This document shows positions 1 to 11,881 of a DNA stretch of 64,000 bases, one piece after another (position 1 is the stretch's first letter; each line of letters opens with the position of its first letter). The translations under genes and the position numbers were made by a program. This stretch comes from Artemia franciscana (taxonomy: Eukaryota; Arthropoda; Branchiopoda; Anostraca; Artemiidae), in NCBI RefSeq assembly GCF_032884065.1, contig NC_088881.1, positions 7,341,047 through 7,405,046 of the forward strand. Direction: 5' to 3'. A model generated the notes under the pieces. The model worked only from the letters and a program-made list of their open reading frames with translations, made no database searches and was not told the DNA's origin.

Positions 1-817
1 CTCATTATAACCTTAGAAAGTGGAATAGAAGCACATTTTTCATACAGCTTGTTGTATGAAACACGGTTAGTTGAACGGGCACCCAATACTATCTTTAGAC
101 ATCCTCTGGAAAAAGTTTTTTCATATTCTTGGAAAAAAAATATGAAAATAATTAAAATAAACCGTGTGAAATGTTTAATAGGTAAACAGAATCATTTTTG
201 CTGTTAACATTGATGCTTTGACTTCTAATGTATTTCAATATACCAGAATGGAACTATTCCACCTCACAATAAAACTACATTGGAAATTATCCGTCTGATG
301 GGTTCCAGGTAGTAGAATAAATTGTGTTCTAAATTTATTATTAAATATTATTGTTAATTATTATTAATAATTAATAAAAAGTATTATAGTTATTAATAGT
401 TGTAGCACAATTAAACTATTTATCAAATTCTCACACTATCCTGAAGTTATTGTGGTTTTCACAAATTTTTTCCAAGTGTCTACAAAAGAATTAAAGTTAG
501 CAAAACTTGCCGACTTGTATTTCGTGTTAACGTTTTTTGCGTTTATAACGTTTAGTGTATTTACGATTGCTAATTATGGAGTTGGTTTGGGAGAACTCAA
601 TTTTCTTTTGTTCCATTCTGGTATACAGCATAAAGTATGTACGGTTCACTCAATGTACCGGGTGTATGTGTCTCATAAGATATATTCCTTATTTATAGCC
701 AAAGAAAGAGCGGGTTTTTAGCATACAAAATTCTGAATTCCCCTTTTTTATGTGGAGACAAGATCTGTCTGTTGTAAATAAGTATGACTAATGTAAGCTT
801 TTTCATTATATTTTTAG
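1..817. other. Left-edge non-coding stretch, probably intron of the METTL13-like gene
   Basis: This is AT-rich sequence ending in the splice acceptor of the exon at 818. A frame is open from base 1 to about 207 on the plus strand, and another from 452 to 721, but neither resembles the part of METTL13 that should precede the exon at 818 (the glycine-rich SAM-binding loop region), so I do not call them coding. A 16-base sequence at 239-254 recurs inverted at 611-626. Confidence 0.5.
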
Positions 818-1197
818 GAATCAAGTACGATTGCATTATGTTTGATGTGGACTCCAAAGATAGAAGTATTGGAATAAGCTGTCCTCCAATTCCGTTCATT
901 TCTCTAGACTTCTTGAAAATAGTACAAAAATGCCTAACCAGTTCAGGTTTATTTATACTAAATTTAGTAGCACGTGATATTGCTTTGAAGGAGGATATTA
1001 AAAAAAGATTGGAAACTATTTTTAATTTTGTTCATGCCTTTTCAATTTTAAATGAAGTGAATGAAGTTATTATTTGTGCTAACGACGTTAATTCAGTGCT
1101 AATCACGAAATCAAAGAACAAAGTTGACAAGAAAAACTTCAAACCCAAGTTCCGTAAGGCGGTGGAAAATGCAACCAATTCTGTTAAATTTGGGTAA
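818..1197 (+). CDS. METTL13: Last coding exon of eEF1A lysine and N-terminal methyltransferase (METTL13-like), partial gene
   Basis: The family methylates translation elongation factor eEF1A: in the human protein the N-terminal domain modifies a lysine and the C-terminal domain modifies the processed N-terminus. This exon encodes about 126 residues of the C-terminal Rossmann-like methyltransferase domain. It starts after a good acceptor (pyrimidine-rich tract ending in TAG at 815-817), in phase 2, and reads KYDCIMFDVDSKD, then SCPP, then GLFILNLVARD, then EVNEVIICAN. These blocks occur in the same order and at similar spacing in animal METTL13 proteins. The stop is TAA at 1195-1197. After EVNEVI the tail is lysine-rich and diverged. 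The SAM-binding exons are not seen and should lie left of the window. Assignment rests on recognising family motifs by eye; another spermidine-synthase-like methyltransferase is less likely. Confidence 0.85.
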
Positions 1198-1199
1198 CT

Positions 1200-1205
1200 A
1201 ATAAA
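1200..1205 (+). promoter_or_regulatory. Candidate polyadenylation signal of the METTL13-like gene
   Basis: AATAAA begins three bases after the TAA stop. If used, the 3' UTR would be only about 20-40 bases, which is short but possible. No other strong signal was noted before the SINE at 1548. Confidence 0.4.
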
Positions 1206-1547
1206 GTAATATTCCCCAGTTTTCAGTTTTGAAGGAGTACGTCTGTAGTAATGAATTTTGGCATCCACCACTCTAATAGGGGCTGTTTTGGGGTGTTCAG
1301 TCTATGGTTTGTTCAGGTCAGCTAGAGTTAACTGAAAAAAAAAAACAAAAAAAAAAACCGTGAAACAGGATAAGGGTGAACGCCATGAAATTTTGCGGGA
1401 GGGTTTTCTACTATCTGCCAATTCTTGAATGTCACTGAAATTTACGTTCATCTCTAAGTGGAATCACAATTCGTGGTGCTCTAAGGTGCGAAAATAATTT
1501 TAGGCTACCAGCATTCATTGCAACTCAATAATATGACCACCATTTAA
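1206..1547. other. Intergenic stretch, nothing recognised
   Basis: It contains an A-rich run near 1335-1360 and otherwise unremarkable sequence. No coding signal is seen. Confidence 0.5.
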
Positions 1548-1862
1548 AAAACACCCTAGCCGAGTGGTTAGCACACTAGACTTGAAATCCTTCATCTGTA
1601 AGGGCAGGGGTCCAAGTCCTAGTGTCGCTGGTTATTTGGTTTGGAATGGGGGACTGTGGCATAACCCTGTAAGCTTAGTCAGAGTAAACCCAGCTCTAAA
1701 TAGGTACCTGAAGAAATCTGGGGAAGGTAAACAAGAAATTTGTGCGGAAGCGTAGGATGGCTGGTCCCCAGCCCCTCCCCATTCCACTTCCTGGCTGAAG
1801 GGCCACGAAATGGAGATCCATACTGCCGGTAGGGACTGCAAAGTACAGTGCTGTATTTTTTA
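1548..1862 (+). mobile_element. tRNA-derived SINE (serine-tRNA-like head)
   Basis: The first about 85 bases look like a degenerate tRNA. An A-box-like tagccgagtggtta lies near 1557-1570, a TGA anticodon-like triplet in an acttgaaatcc context near 1580, and a B-box-like ggtccaagtcc near 1609-1619, separated by a variable-arm-like segment. This layout suggests a Ser-tRNA ancestor with an internal RNA polymerase III promoter. The body continues for about 200 bases without coding meaning. The acceptor stem does not pair well, so this is a retroposon and not a working tRNA gene. The ends are approximate. Confidence 0.65.
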
Positions 1863-2067
1863 ATTCTTCCTTTGTTGTTTTTAATGGTTCTTTCAATAAC
1901 ACCTAGTTTCATCAAATTCTAATATTTGTTAGAATTTTCCAAGTATTTCCTAGTTTAGTTTCACAATATTTGAAAAGGACGACCAAATCGAGAATTTAGA
2001 AATCTATATTATATATAACTATGTTACATTATCATATAAAACTATATTACATTATTATATAGAATTA

Positions 2068-2180
<113 letters not shown>

Positions 2181-4159
2181 TTATTATATCGCTGCAATCT
2201 GACGTAAATGGAACTTAGTCTTGTCATACAATCCAGTACACAATCTCTGTAAATTTATAGTGTGTTCCCGGTGGATACTACAAATTAATTGTATCCAATC
2301 AAACTAAATAAAACAGAGTATACCATATTTCAATTTGCTGCAGTAGCTAGCAAGGCTAGCTATGAGCTATGAGCTAGATGGTATTTGGGGTTTTAATCTT
2401 GGTAGGGAGGAAGAATATAACGAACAAATAAAAGTTCAAATGAGGATAAGTCCTTTTATTAGACAGTGAAAACAGATACAAGAAAATCTGGATATTTCGA
2501 CCACATACACCAGTAGTCGTCATCAGCAGAAAAACTAAAGTATTACAGTTGAAAATTTCGGGTCGCAAAAAGTTTCCATTTGTTTTGTTCTATAAATACA
2601 TTTGTTTTAATTGTAATGCTTCTTTTTTTTAATTTGTGTCTTTTTTTAACTAACTTGGTTAAATTGGCAATATTATTTATATTTGAGGAAGATTGCTAGT
2701 CCCCTGCTTATCCACTACAACAAAAAGAAGGGGGCAAAGTAGAGTATCTTGTGGGAGCCACGCAAAGATGGACGAAACAATTGAGATTTATAGACTAAAC
2801 CGAGTAAGGTAAGGACGAAGCAGCAGTTTTAGTTGAAAGTAACTCAACAACAACAAATCGGTAGGCCAACAAATGTAGGCTAAGGTGTAGCCGCATATTA
2901 AGAATCGCTAAGTTTCTACTAAATCATTTTTGGTGGACTGTCAAGACAAGGATTCTTGAAATTCTGTAGATTACCAATCAGATTGACATCAATGTGATAC
3001 ATAATTTGCTTAAACAGGTCATTGTCAGTGTTCTACCAAGATCAACCATAATCCTACGTAACCCTACATTGCAAATAAAATGATATTTATTTCATCCTAT
3101 ATAATATAAATAATATATAAAGCTGTTAAAAATATTCTTTATCCCAAAGTAAGCCCTTCAGTTATCCTAAAATAAGCTTCGCCAACAAAATCAGTTGATT
3201 TAGCTTATCCATCTTTCTGCTAAGCGTTAGGTTCATAATAATATAATATGTTTTCCCATTTAATTCAGTTTCTAAAATCACTAGATATGCATTCTAATAA
3301 GTGTTTTGCCAATAGTACACTCCGTTATCTCTGAACAAATTTGCCTTTCAATAGTTATTTTACCCTGATACACCTGGTCCTCCTTGTTCTGCCTCAACAA
3401 AACTCTCTATTTCAACCCCAACAGTTTTTTCCACGGGAAGATAGAGAAGAATTTGTCTCTCCCACTGATAATTTCATTTGTTTTTGGAGACGGTATTTTT
3501 ATATGCCATATTTTACTAATTTCTACCTAATTCTTATATTGCTGGCTCTGTTCCTTCTGCTTTGAATTTAGAACTTGAAATGATTTTTAATCTATGCGAT
3601 TTCAGGAACAAAATGGGTCTATGGCTCCTCCGATACGCCCCGCCCATCTCCCCTTACACTTTTAAGCAGAAACTTGGACATATTGCACCTCGTTTGAATC
3701 GAAATCATACCAGACTTTTCAATGAATATCATCACTTATCAGCTTAAATTTTATGTAGCAAGTACTTCTTGGTAAATAAGGCATAAGAAAGACGATTTCA
3801 TAGAATCGTTCTTGACTTTCGCACAAAGGGCTTAAGACTAACGTCACTGACGCCATTGGCCCGGACAATATTGTCCGTCGATAGCCCATCAAACAAGCAT
3901 TGCATGCTGTAAAAAGCTGTAAGCCGTGAATGCATTATTTTTTCTCCAGGGCCATTTCAGATGGAAGAAATGGCTGTAGAGACTTTGGAGGGGGAATTTT
4001 ATCGAAAACTGAAGGTTCTACTGCCCTGTTCAAAAGTCAAAAGTGATTGAATGCCAGTCAACACCCCTCCCTTACCCTTTTTGTGATTGTTAACCTCCAA
4101 AGATATTTGATAAAAATCATGGACAGTCATTTTAACAAAAATAGTTGTAAGATTCAAGT
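2181..4159. other. Intergenic stretch with old repeat fragments, no gene seen
   Basis: Near 2450-2530 there is sequence (atatttcgaccacatac, then gtcgtcatcagc) resembling in layout the arm of the foldback element at 62340-62729 (atatttcggccctatat, then gccgtcttcagc), so it may be a distant relative. A perfect 16-base palindrome cggacaatattgtccg lies at 3862-3877. Open frames at 3341-3747 show no recognisable protein. Confidence 0.4.
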
Positions 4160-5720
4160 AGGGCTGATGCTCCAAACATTGTAGAGTTAGAAGGAGCTAC
4201 CAAAAAGCTTAAAGATGGCCGTGCATCGGGAGTCAATGGGATAACGACGGAGATGCTGAAGGCATCCCTTCGAGCCTACTTAAATGTATGGACTGCTCTC
4301 TTAGTAGCAGTTTGGAGCACGGGAAAGGTCCCACGTGATTGGAATAGGTATTCTAGTCAAACTGTTTAAGAAGGGAGATGCTCTTAACTGTGACAACTGG
4401 AGGGGGATTAACCTGATTTCAGTGCCAAGTAAGCTCTTGGCCACAATTATATTGCAGCGTTTGAGAGCAGTTCTTTACTCATATCTAAGGGATGAACAAC
4501 ATATGATCTGGCCCGATAGAGCATGTTCTGACCTTATTTTTATCCTCAGACTTATGGTGAAGAGTCAAGAGAATGGAATAAAAAGCTTTATCTGCTCTTC
4601 ATTGACTTCGAAAAAGCGTTCGATTCCATCGACCGTGATGTTTTATGGAAGATTTTGAAATTTTATGGAGTACCTATTAAAGTAGTCCATATGATAATGG
4701 TCCTCTATGAAAAGAGCGAATGTTGTATCAGAACGGAATACGGGGAGACACGATTCTTTAAGATTTTCTTGGAGTGAAACAAGGATGTGTGTTATCCCCG
4801 TTCCTATTTGTCCTAGTAATGGATTATATCCTACGGCAAGTATCAGGCTTTGGTTTAAAAGTCAGTGGTCAGCAGCTCACAGACTTAGACTTCGCAGACA
4901 ATGTAGTACTTCTAGAAGAGACGAAGCAACGTTTGCAGCTACTACTTGACACCATAGCAGACAAGGCTGAGAAAGTGAGACCAATAGTAAACGTTGGTAA
5001 ATCGAAGAGCATGGCCACATCCAACTCACCTTTGATCCTTAAATGCAACAGATAAAAGGTCGAAGAAATCCAGGAGTTCAAATATCTTGGAAGTTGGATC
5101 GAACACGATGACGAAATAGTCATCGAGATAAAAAAGTGAATTGTACAAGCAAAATCGGCATTCAACAAACTGAAACCAGCATGACGAAGCAAAAAGTACT
5201 CTTTGCGTCTGTTGAATAGCAACGTCATGTCCATTCTCCTTTATGCAAGTGAATGCTGGAAGCTGAATGTCAAGCTAGAAAAACGTATCCTAGCATTTGA
5301 AAATGTCTGCCTCAGAAGAATCCTTAACATTTCGTGGCAGGTCAGGGTCGCGAACGTAGTGGTGCGCAGACGAACCGTCAACCGCCAGTTATTGATCTCA
5401 TGAAGGAGAGAAGATGGACCTACCTTTTTCATGTCCTCCGAATGTCAGGAGACTATCTTCCAAATGCTGTCTACAAGTGGCAACCCGAGGGTGGGCAAAA
5501 AAAAGAGTGACCGAAACACACCCTCCGACGACAGTACGACCGAGTTCTGCGGAGTACTGGGCTGTCATCACAACCACAGTAGGAGGACGTCACGGCTGCT
5601 GCTCCGCTCCGGGACATCTGGCGAGGCTTTGTGACCCTCCGAGACACCTGGCCCTGGAGGAACTAAGATTCAAAGGTCTAAGATGATATGGTCCTCATAG
5701 GGCCTGGGACAGAAGCCGTA
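4160..5720 (+). mobile_element. Degraded non-LTR retrotransposon (LINE) with reverse transcriptase remnant
   Basis: Reverse-transcriptase blocks can be followed across several frames: DGRASGVNGIT near 4215, NWRGINLISVPSKLLA near 4397, the motif A block LFIDFEKAFDSIDRDVLW near 4595-4650, the motif B block VKQGCVLSPFLFVLVMDYIL near 4775-4835, and motif C as FADN near 4890 where FADD is expected. After the palm come a FKYLGSWIEHDDE block near 5080 and LLYASECWK with LRRILN near 5230-5330. Blocks fall in different frames with stops between them, and the catalytic second Asp of motif C is Asn, so the copy is dead. The endonuclease is not visible. Clade is undetermined. Confidence 0.85.
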
Positions 5721-5779
5721 AATAATGAAAATTGGCTATTATTTAAAAGCGAATTTTAAGAGGGGTCAGTAAAATATAT

Positions 5780-6600
5780 CAGGATTGCTAAGTCTGTTTA
5801 GTTGAAACTTCCGGTCAATGTTGATAAGGAGGCTCAATCAAGTCAAAAGATACTTTGTACATCCAGGGTAATAAAAGAGCGTATCTGCAATATCTCAGAA
5901 ACGGCTAAGGGTTATTGAAAGATGCCGCAATGCTAAACTAAATCGAATTTGATGTTAAATTAAAAGAGGATACATCCATCTAGGTTGTTAAAATAGCGCA
6001 TCTGCCATATCTTAGGAACGGCTATAAGTATTAATTTGAAACTTTGAAGTTGTGTTTAGAAGAATGTGCATCCAGGTTGTCAAAAGGCTGTATATGCAAT
6101 ATTTCAGGAACGTCTAAGGGTAATAAGTTGAAACATTCAGGGAATGTTGAGGGGGGGGGTTGGACTCAGTCAAAAGATACTATGTTTCATTCAGGTTATA
6201 AAAAGGGGTGTGTCTGCAAGATCCTAGGAACGGATAAGGGTATTATGTTGAAAGTTTCATCTAACATTGGGGGTAATAATGAAATAGACCAAAAGACACT
6301 ATGTACGTACATAGTCATAAGATGATGTAAGTTTTATTCAAAATGAAATAAAATACAATGAATTTACAGTAGGAATCCAAACAAAGGCTCCTTGGCCTGA
6401 AAAGGAGGGATAAGAGATACGCCATGTCTGATTTATCTCATGAACGGCTAAGGGTATTAAGTTGAAACCGTTATAGAATTTTGAGGGGGATAATAAACAA
6501 AACCAAAAGGCACTGTGTTTCAGAGACGGCTAATGATATTAACTTGAAACTTTCAGGGAATGTAGAGGGGGATGCTGAGCTCAATTAGCCGGTTTATGCG
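5780..6600 (+). repeat. Degenerate tandem repeat, unit about 105-120 bp
   Basis: A phrase like ctgcaatatctcaggaacgg followed by ctaagggtattaagttgaaac recurs near 5885, 6002, 6091, 6211, 6426 and 6508, with a second shared phrase (ttcagggaatgttgaggggg) between them. Divergence between units is high, so the array is old. Confidence 0.7.
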
Positions 6601-8435
6601 CATCTAGTTTTTCAAGATGACCTCTTTTTCACACAAAATCAGGCATACGCTCGTGCCAAAGCCAGAAATAAAAGATTGCAAAGAATCAGAAATAAAGAGA
6701 GGTGAGCGATGCCCCCAATACATATCTATTCTCTTATTCCATTTTCATCCATACTTGTTCCAGTATCCCTCTTAAGCATTATCCCAGGGGGGTTCGTTCG
6801 GGTATGTCATGTACAGGTTACAGTTGAATTAAAAGAAGAGTTAGGACGGTTCAAGAACCGTCCTAAACTATAACTTCGAATTGAACGAAGTGTATGCAGT
6901 AATTATTTTGAATATAGTCAAAACCAACGTTCAGATCACCTTATCGCCAGTCGGATATCATAAGATCTTATATCCATAATTGTAAATTTTCAGAAGAAAA
7001 ACCGTCACAACTTTTTTTATTTTTCCTCCGATAACCGTAAAACAGATTGATATGTAAAACCAATGGATATCAAAGCGTTTTTGATTTACGGTACCGTATA
7101 TTAGGGGAAATTAACAAGTTGTAAGGTTTTTTTTTTTACTCTTCGGAAAATTTATAATTATGGAGATACGACCTTTTGCTGCCCAACTGAAGCTATGGAA
7201 CTTGAGAATTTAAGTTAGAATCCGGTTTTTTTAGTTTTAAGCAGAAAACCTGAAAAAAACTAAAAATGCTCATTGGTTAATATTAATTAACAAAGAATTT
7301 CAAAAGAAAATTTTGAACGTCTTTTCCGAAAAAGAGGCTTTTCAAAGAAAAGTAAAGAGCTGTATTCAAACCTTAAAGGAATAGAAATAAAACTATAATA
7401 ATTCAAACTTGAAATATCACAAGTTAATATCAGTGAACAAATTAAACCCGAAACGAACATAAATTAGAATGAATAATCGCATCAAATATAAAGATAACAG
7501 ATACTGATAAAGATGAATAAATAAACCCTAAAACGGATACAATTTAAAATGAATAATAAAGTCAAACTTTAAAACGAAGAGAACTTACTACAAACAGGAA
7601 TAGCGGTACTACCGGTGCCAATGCAAACCCATGTGGGAGAATATTCCGTGAAAGGGGAGTTTTTCACAGGGGTGAATTTTCTAGGACTACTTTGATTATA
7701 GTACAGGTGATTATAGTTCATATAATATGATCAAGAAACTGTTTAAATCGAAAATCGTATCCTCCCCCTCCCTCTTCCTGGCCTGACTGCTTTTAGCCAC
7801 CCCTGCATGCCGGTCTTAATAATTTGTAATTTGCCCCATTCTTGGTACAAGTTTGTAAATGTGATAACACAAAGGATATCAGTTGTATTGAATAAGTGCT
7901 ATTGTCTATTGAATCGCAAAAGATGAGGAAGTTTGCTTATTTAATAAGGATGTGGTTTTGAGATTGTGGAAAAATCTCAAAATTGATGTATTTAAATTAG
8001 ATCTGTGATGGAGAATGTTGTCCACGCGGATTATTTGGAAAAAAGATCTAAAATAGTAAGTTTTTACTAGAATTAGTAAGTTTAAAAAATAGCAAGTTTT
8101 CAGCTAAAGTTCACACTTGCATCATTCATTAGTTGATAACATACTGGGTACTTGAGTATTACTTTAAAAGTTAAAACAGATGCTTAAACTTTTAGACCCC
8201 TTTATTAGCTAAGGCTAGCGGAGTAAAACCTGTCGAATACCCTGCTACACATAAAATGTTCCAAGCATAAGAATATAGATAGTTCCAATATAGACAGTTA
8301 TAGAGGCAAAATATTGGACAGGAGACATAGGATCTACCATTGTGTTATTACTTAATTAATGTTTGGAAGAAGCTATTTGAAAATAAACCTTACAGTCTCA
8401 AAGATGGTGGATATCATTGCGGCCAGATTTACCTG
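6601..8435. other. Intergenic stretch with dispersed-repeat fragments, no gene seen
   Basis: It holds a perfect hairpin at 6841-6866 (12-base arms ttaggacggttc and its complement, two-base loop). A segment at about 7280-7560 (with tttcaaagaaaagtaaagag and aaaacgaacataaattagaa phrases) is related to segments at about 12720-12900 and, inverted, 14330-14640. Nothing coding is seen. Confidence 0.4.
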
Positions 8436-9310
8436 ATCAAACAGTTTGTGGCGAAGAATTGGTAGCAAGGAGTGACTCGGCCCAATAATAACCGACACTT
8501 ACAAAACGTAATTTTGACAACAATACATACATAAAAAGAATTGGCTTTCTATGGTGGCTCCTAATATATAAAAATCAGTTGGTTTAAAATGCTATAAGTC
8601 TGAAAAAATTTGACTGAATTTCAAAAAAGGGGAAAGACCCCCAAAAAGTCGAGCGATCAGAACGAAAATTAACATCAGATTCAACATATGAGAAAACCCT
8701 ACTATAGAGGTTTCAAGCTCCTATCTATAAAAATGTGGAATTTTTTAATTTGACTTTGAAAAGTCAAAGTCATGATGCGTGTTTATTTGTTTGTTAGCTT
8801 TTATTGTTTTTTTTTTCAGGGGGTGATCGTATCGACCCATTGGTCCTAGAACATCGTAATTTCTAGTGCTCTTTTTCAGGGACCAAGAAGATTGGAGGGC
8901 AACTAGCCCACCTCTCATGTCCCTTTTTCCCCCAAAGACATCCGATGAAAACTTTGAGATAGTCATTTGATTTAGCATAGTTGAAAAGTCAAATAATTAT
9001 ATCTTTGGGGATGATATGATCCCCCATAGTCCCTAAGGAAATGGAAATGGTTGTAAGATACGCAGTGTTTCTATTGTTCACATATAGTATTTGTTACTGT
9101 TAAATATACGGATTCTTTTAGTTTTTTTGGGGGGGAGAGGACTTTCTGAGGGGGAGCTTCCGGGTTATATTTTCCAGGAGTAATTTTAACCGAAGGGTGG
9201 GTAGGGAATAGGATTTCCTAGCATGATATACAAACAGTTAGAAATTAAATAAAGTTGTTCAACTGAAAGTAAGGAGCAAAATTCAAACTTAAAATGAATA
9301 GAAATTATAT
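8436..9310 (+). mobile_element. Family A repeat, old diverged copy
   Basis: Matches the better copy at 42480-44205 in order: a degraded start hairpin region near 8438, aaaagaattgg near 8535, the phrase agaaaaccctactatagaggtttcaagctcc near 8692, ggggtgatcgtatcgaccca near 8820, ggagggcaactagccc near 8893, the phrase cagtaaggagc-like at 9270, and aaaatgaatagaaatta at 9292. It lacks most of the second half. No protein-coding capacity is seen. Confidence 0.75.
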
Positions 9311-10767
9311 CGTAAATGAGAAATTATTCTGTAATTCCTCAATCCTGATACGCAATCAGGATTACCAGGATACGAGCCTGATACGCAATCACGTTCAAAG
9401 CGCGAACTGTTATCCATATTGTCACAGCAGTAACGTAGTAGCAAACATTTTGAATACTAAAAGGAGTATTTCATATGTATTTCCTATCATTTCGGACACA
9501 GGAGGGCGTCATTTAGTAAAAATATATTTATAATTACATTTATATTATTTATATAGGCTTTTTTACGGAATATTATAGTAAAAATGAACTTTTTACATTA
9601 ATGTTTCACCACGGGGAGGGAGATCAACTTATTGCACATTAGTGTACGGTTGTGCATAGTAAGAGTAGCGATAACTATACCTATTTACATAGTCCAATGT
9701 ATGTCACTGCATAGAAGGAAATACTTTTTATTAAGACGTAATGAAGTGAAATATTATGAAAACGTTCGTTCAATCGCAACCAATTTGGCTGTAGTTATCA
9801 AGCAATTCAACATTTTCTTTGTTTATTTAATTTTTTTTTTGCCAAATTGTAAAGTGCTTCCGAGGGACCAAATTGAACACAAACTTAAAAGTAAAAAGAT
9901 TAAATCTTACTTAGTGCGCAGTCTTAATTTAATATTACATGTTAGTATAATATTAATATGCATTAATAATATATTAATATTAATGTACATTAATAATAGT
10001 GTATATAGTATAGAAAAAAATTAATTAGTATAGTATTAATTAATTATTATCTTAATTAGCGCAATCTTAATCGCATTGATCTTAGTTAGTGCGCCATTCT
10101 ATACGGAAATTTCAACCAGAGAATTTAAAAAATGTTTTTCTACAATCTTGCATGGCTATCCTAGTAATTGTAGGTTATCCTAGATTTTACCTTAGTTTTT
10201 TTTTATGCTGAGCTAGTTTTTCTGCCCTGTGTCTTTCTTCTTTTTTTCATTTTCGAAACATATGCTATTTCTAATTTGAATGTTTTTATTGACCTCAATC
10301 CAATTAGGAAATTTAGCTAAATCTTTTCTTCTTTTATTTCTTCTTTTTTTTTTGTCAGGAATGACCAATTTAGTTTTGAGAATACTGCTTGTTTCACTGC
10401 ACATTTAATTGTAATATGTTTAGTCTATGTACAGTTCGACTTACCCCAAATTTGTATAAATTAGCCTTATTATGAAAAAAATGATGATTTTCCCTTTAAT
10501 TAGAAATTTCTAAGCCCATGGAAGAAATACTGGGCTGTTTTGGAGTGGAGTCAGCTTTTGTTCTTCAGAAATAAGGAAACACACATAAATAGAGGCCAGT
10601 GTCTGGAAAAGATCGACATTAAGAGGGTCAAATATTTTGACAGTGATCAGTCAGGGAACAGGATTATAATTAAGAGCATCGACGGGAATATTTTCCTTGT
10701 AAGTCATATTTAATGTTTATTGTATTTCATTTTAATGAAAAAAGAATCTGAGATATTTTTTTAATGA

Positions 10768-10802
<35 letters not shown>

Positions 10803-11039
10803 ATTCTCATTGCCACTTATATTGTAACTGCAGACAATGTAAGCCTCTTCTTGATGTCACGGTGTCACCATAAGTTCGATAAAGTCACCATTGGAAAAAT
10901 AAAAATTTTCCCGCAACGTCCATATAAGTCAGATTTGTTTGCTACTCTTTCCTTGGGAAAATGGAGCGCTCCCCAGGGGACACTTAAAACGTTGAAAGGT
11001 CCCAATAATTTGTAATCAACATCTGCGTAGTTTATGCAT
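9311..11039. other. Intergenic AT-rich stretch, no gene seen
   Basis: An open frame at 9632-10024 (130 codons) is rich in Ile, Asn and Lys, as expected from AT-rich DNA, and resembles no family I know. A (TA)n run lies at 10770-10801. Confidence 0.4.
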
Positions 11040-11560
11040 CTTTGTCGATTTGTACTGGGTTTTGTGCCACATTTTGTTGGCGTCGAACATGGTGATGGCG
11101 TTGTTCTTCTAACGTAATATTTCCTTCTATTTCACTTGCATTTTCGCACCGTTTTGATTTTTGCTGTCGCTTGTCTTCTAACAGCACAATTTTGCTTTTC
11201 ATTCTATTTGTGACACGTTCTGATGCTGACTTTTTTATGATTCCTTGTGATTCTTACTACCGCTTATCTTCTCACCGAACATTTCCTTGTTCTCGCTGTG
11301 GTATATCTTCTAGCCTTATTTTTTTTTTTTTTTGGTTGTTCATGTTTGTTTTTGAGTAGTTTTAATTCTTGCTGCTACTTATCTTTCAACCGTATGTTTC
11401 TTTGTTCTTCCCTTTTGTTTTTGACTCGTTGTAATTGTTGCTGACGGAAGTATTCTGACTGTATATATTTGTTCTTCATTTTCGTTTATCATTACTTCAG
11501 ACATTTTTTCAATACTCTTTACCTTAGCTTCTCGGATTGGTCTTATCACGATTAATGTTG
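11040..11560 (+). repeat. Degenerate tandem repeat (family D), related to 28790-29120
   Basis: A pattern of the type gatt-ttgctgccacttgtcttctaacc-gcat-tttctttgttctt recurs near 11105, 11170, 11265, 11310, 11375 and 11440 at uneven spacing of roughly 60-100 bases. The same words in the same order occur at 28790-29120, so this is a dispersed element and not a local accident. Non-coding. Confidence 0.5.
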
Positions 11561-11881
11561 TGGGTTGTTCATTTATTCTCTAGGCATTATGAAACTACTT
11601 AAAATGTCTTCTGTAAATAGACTTATTGCACTTTCAAAATTAAGTCGGCACATTGAAGGCATTGCAATACTGATGTATATAAAAATGACGTAACTCACAT
11701 ATTTTTTTTCCAAATTTAAGGCTCATAACGAATTTTCTCAAACTTATGACCTATCTAGATCGTTTTTAGAACAGAAAACCCCAGGATATAAATTTTCCAA
11801 GACAATGTGGAGCCGTTTTCGAGAAAAAAAAATGCATAAATACACAATTATTGCTCGCCTATAAAAATAGTGTATATATGC

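Noticed and set aside
1-207. Open frame at the left edge as a METTL13 exon
   Set aside because: It does not resemble the SAM-binding region expected before the 818 exon and has no clear donor at its end.
1548-1640. Functional tRNA-Ser gene
   Set aside because: The stems do not pair well and about 200 bases of SINE body follow; A- and B-box remnants explain the resemblance.
9632-10024. 130-codon plus-strand open frame
   Set aside because: It is rich in Ile, Asn and Lys as AT-rich DNA predicts, has no known motif or splice or promoter context, and its end lies in TA-rich sequence.
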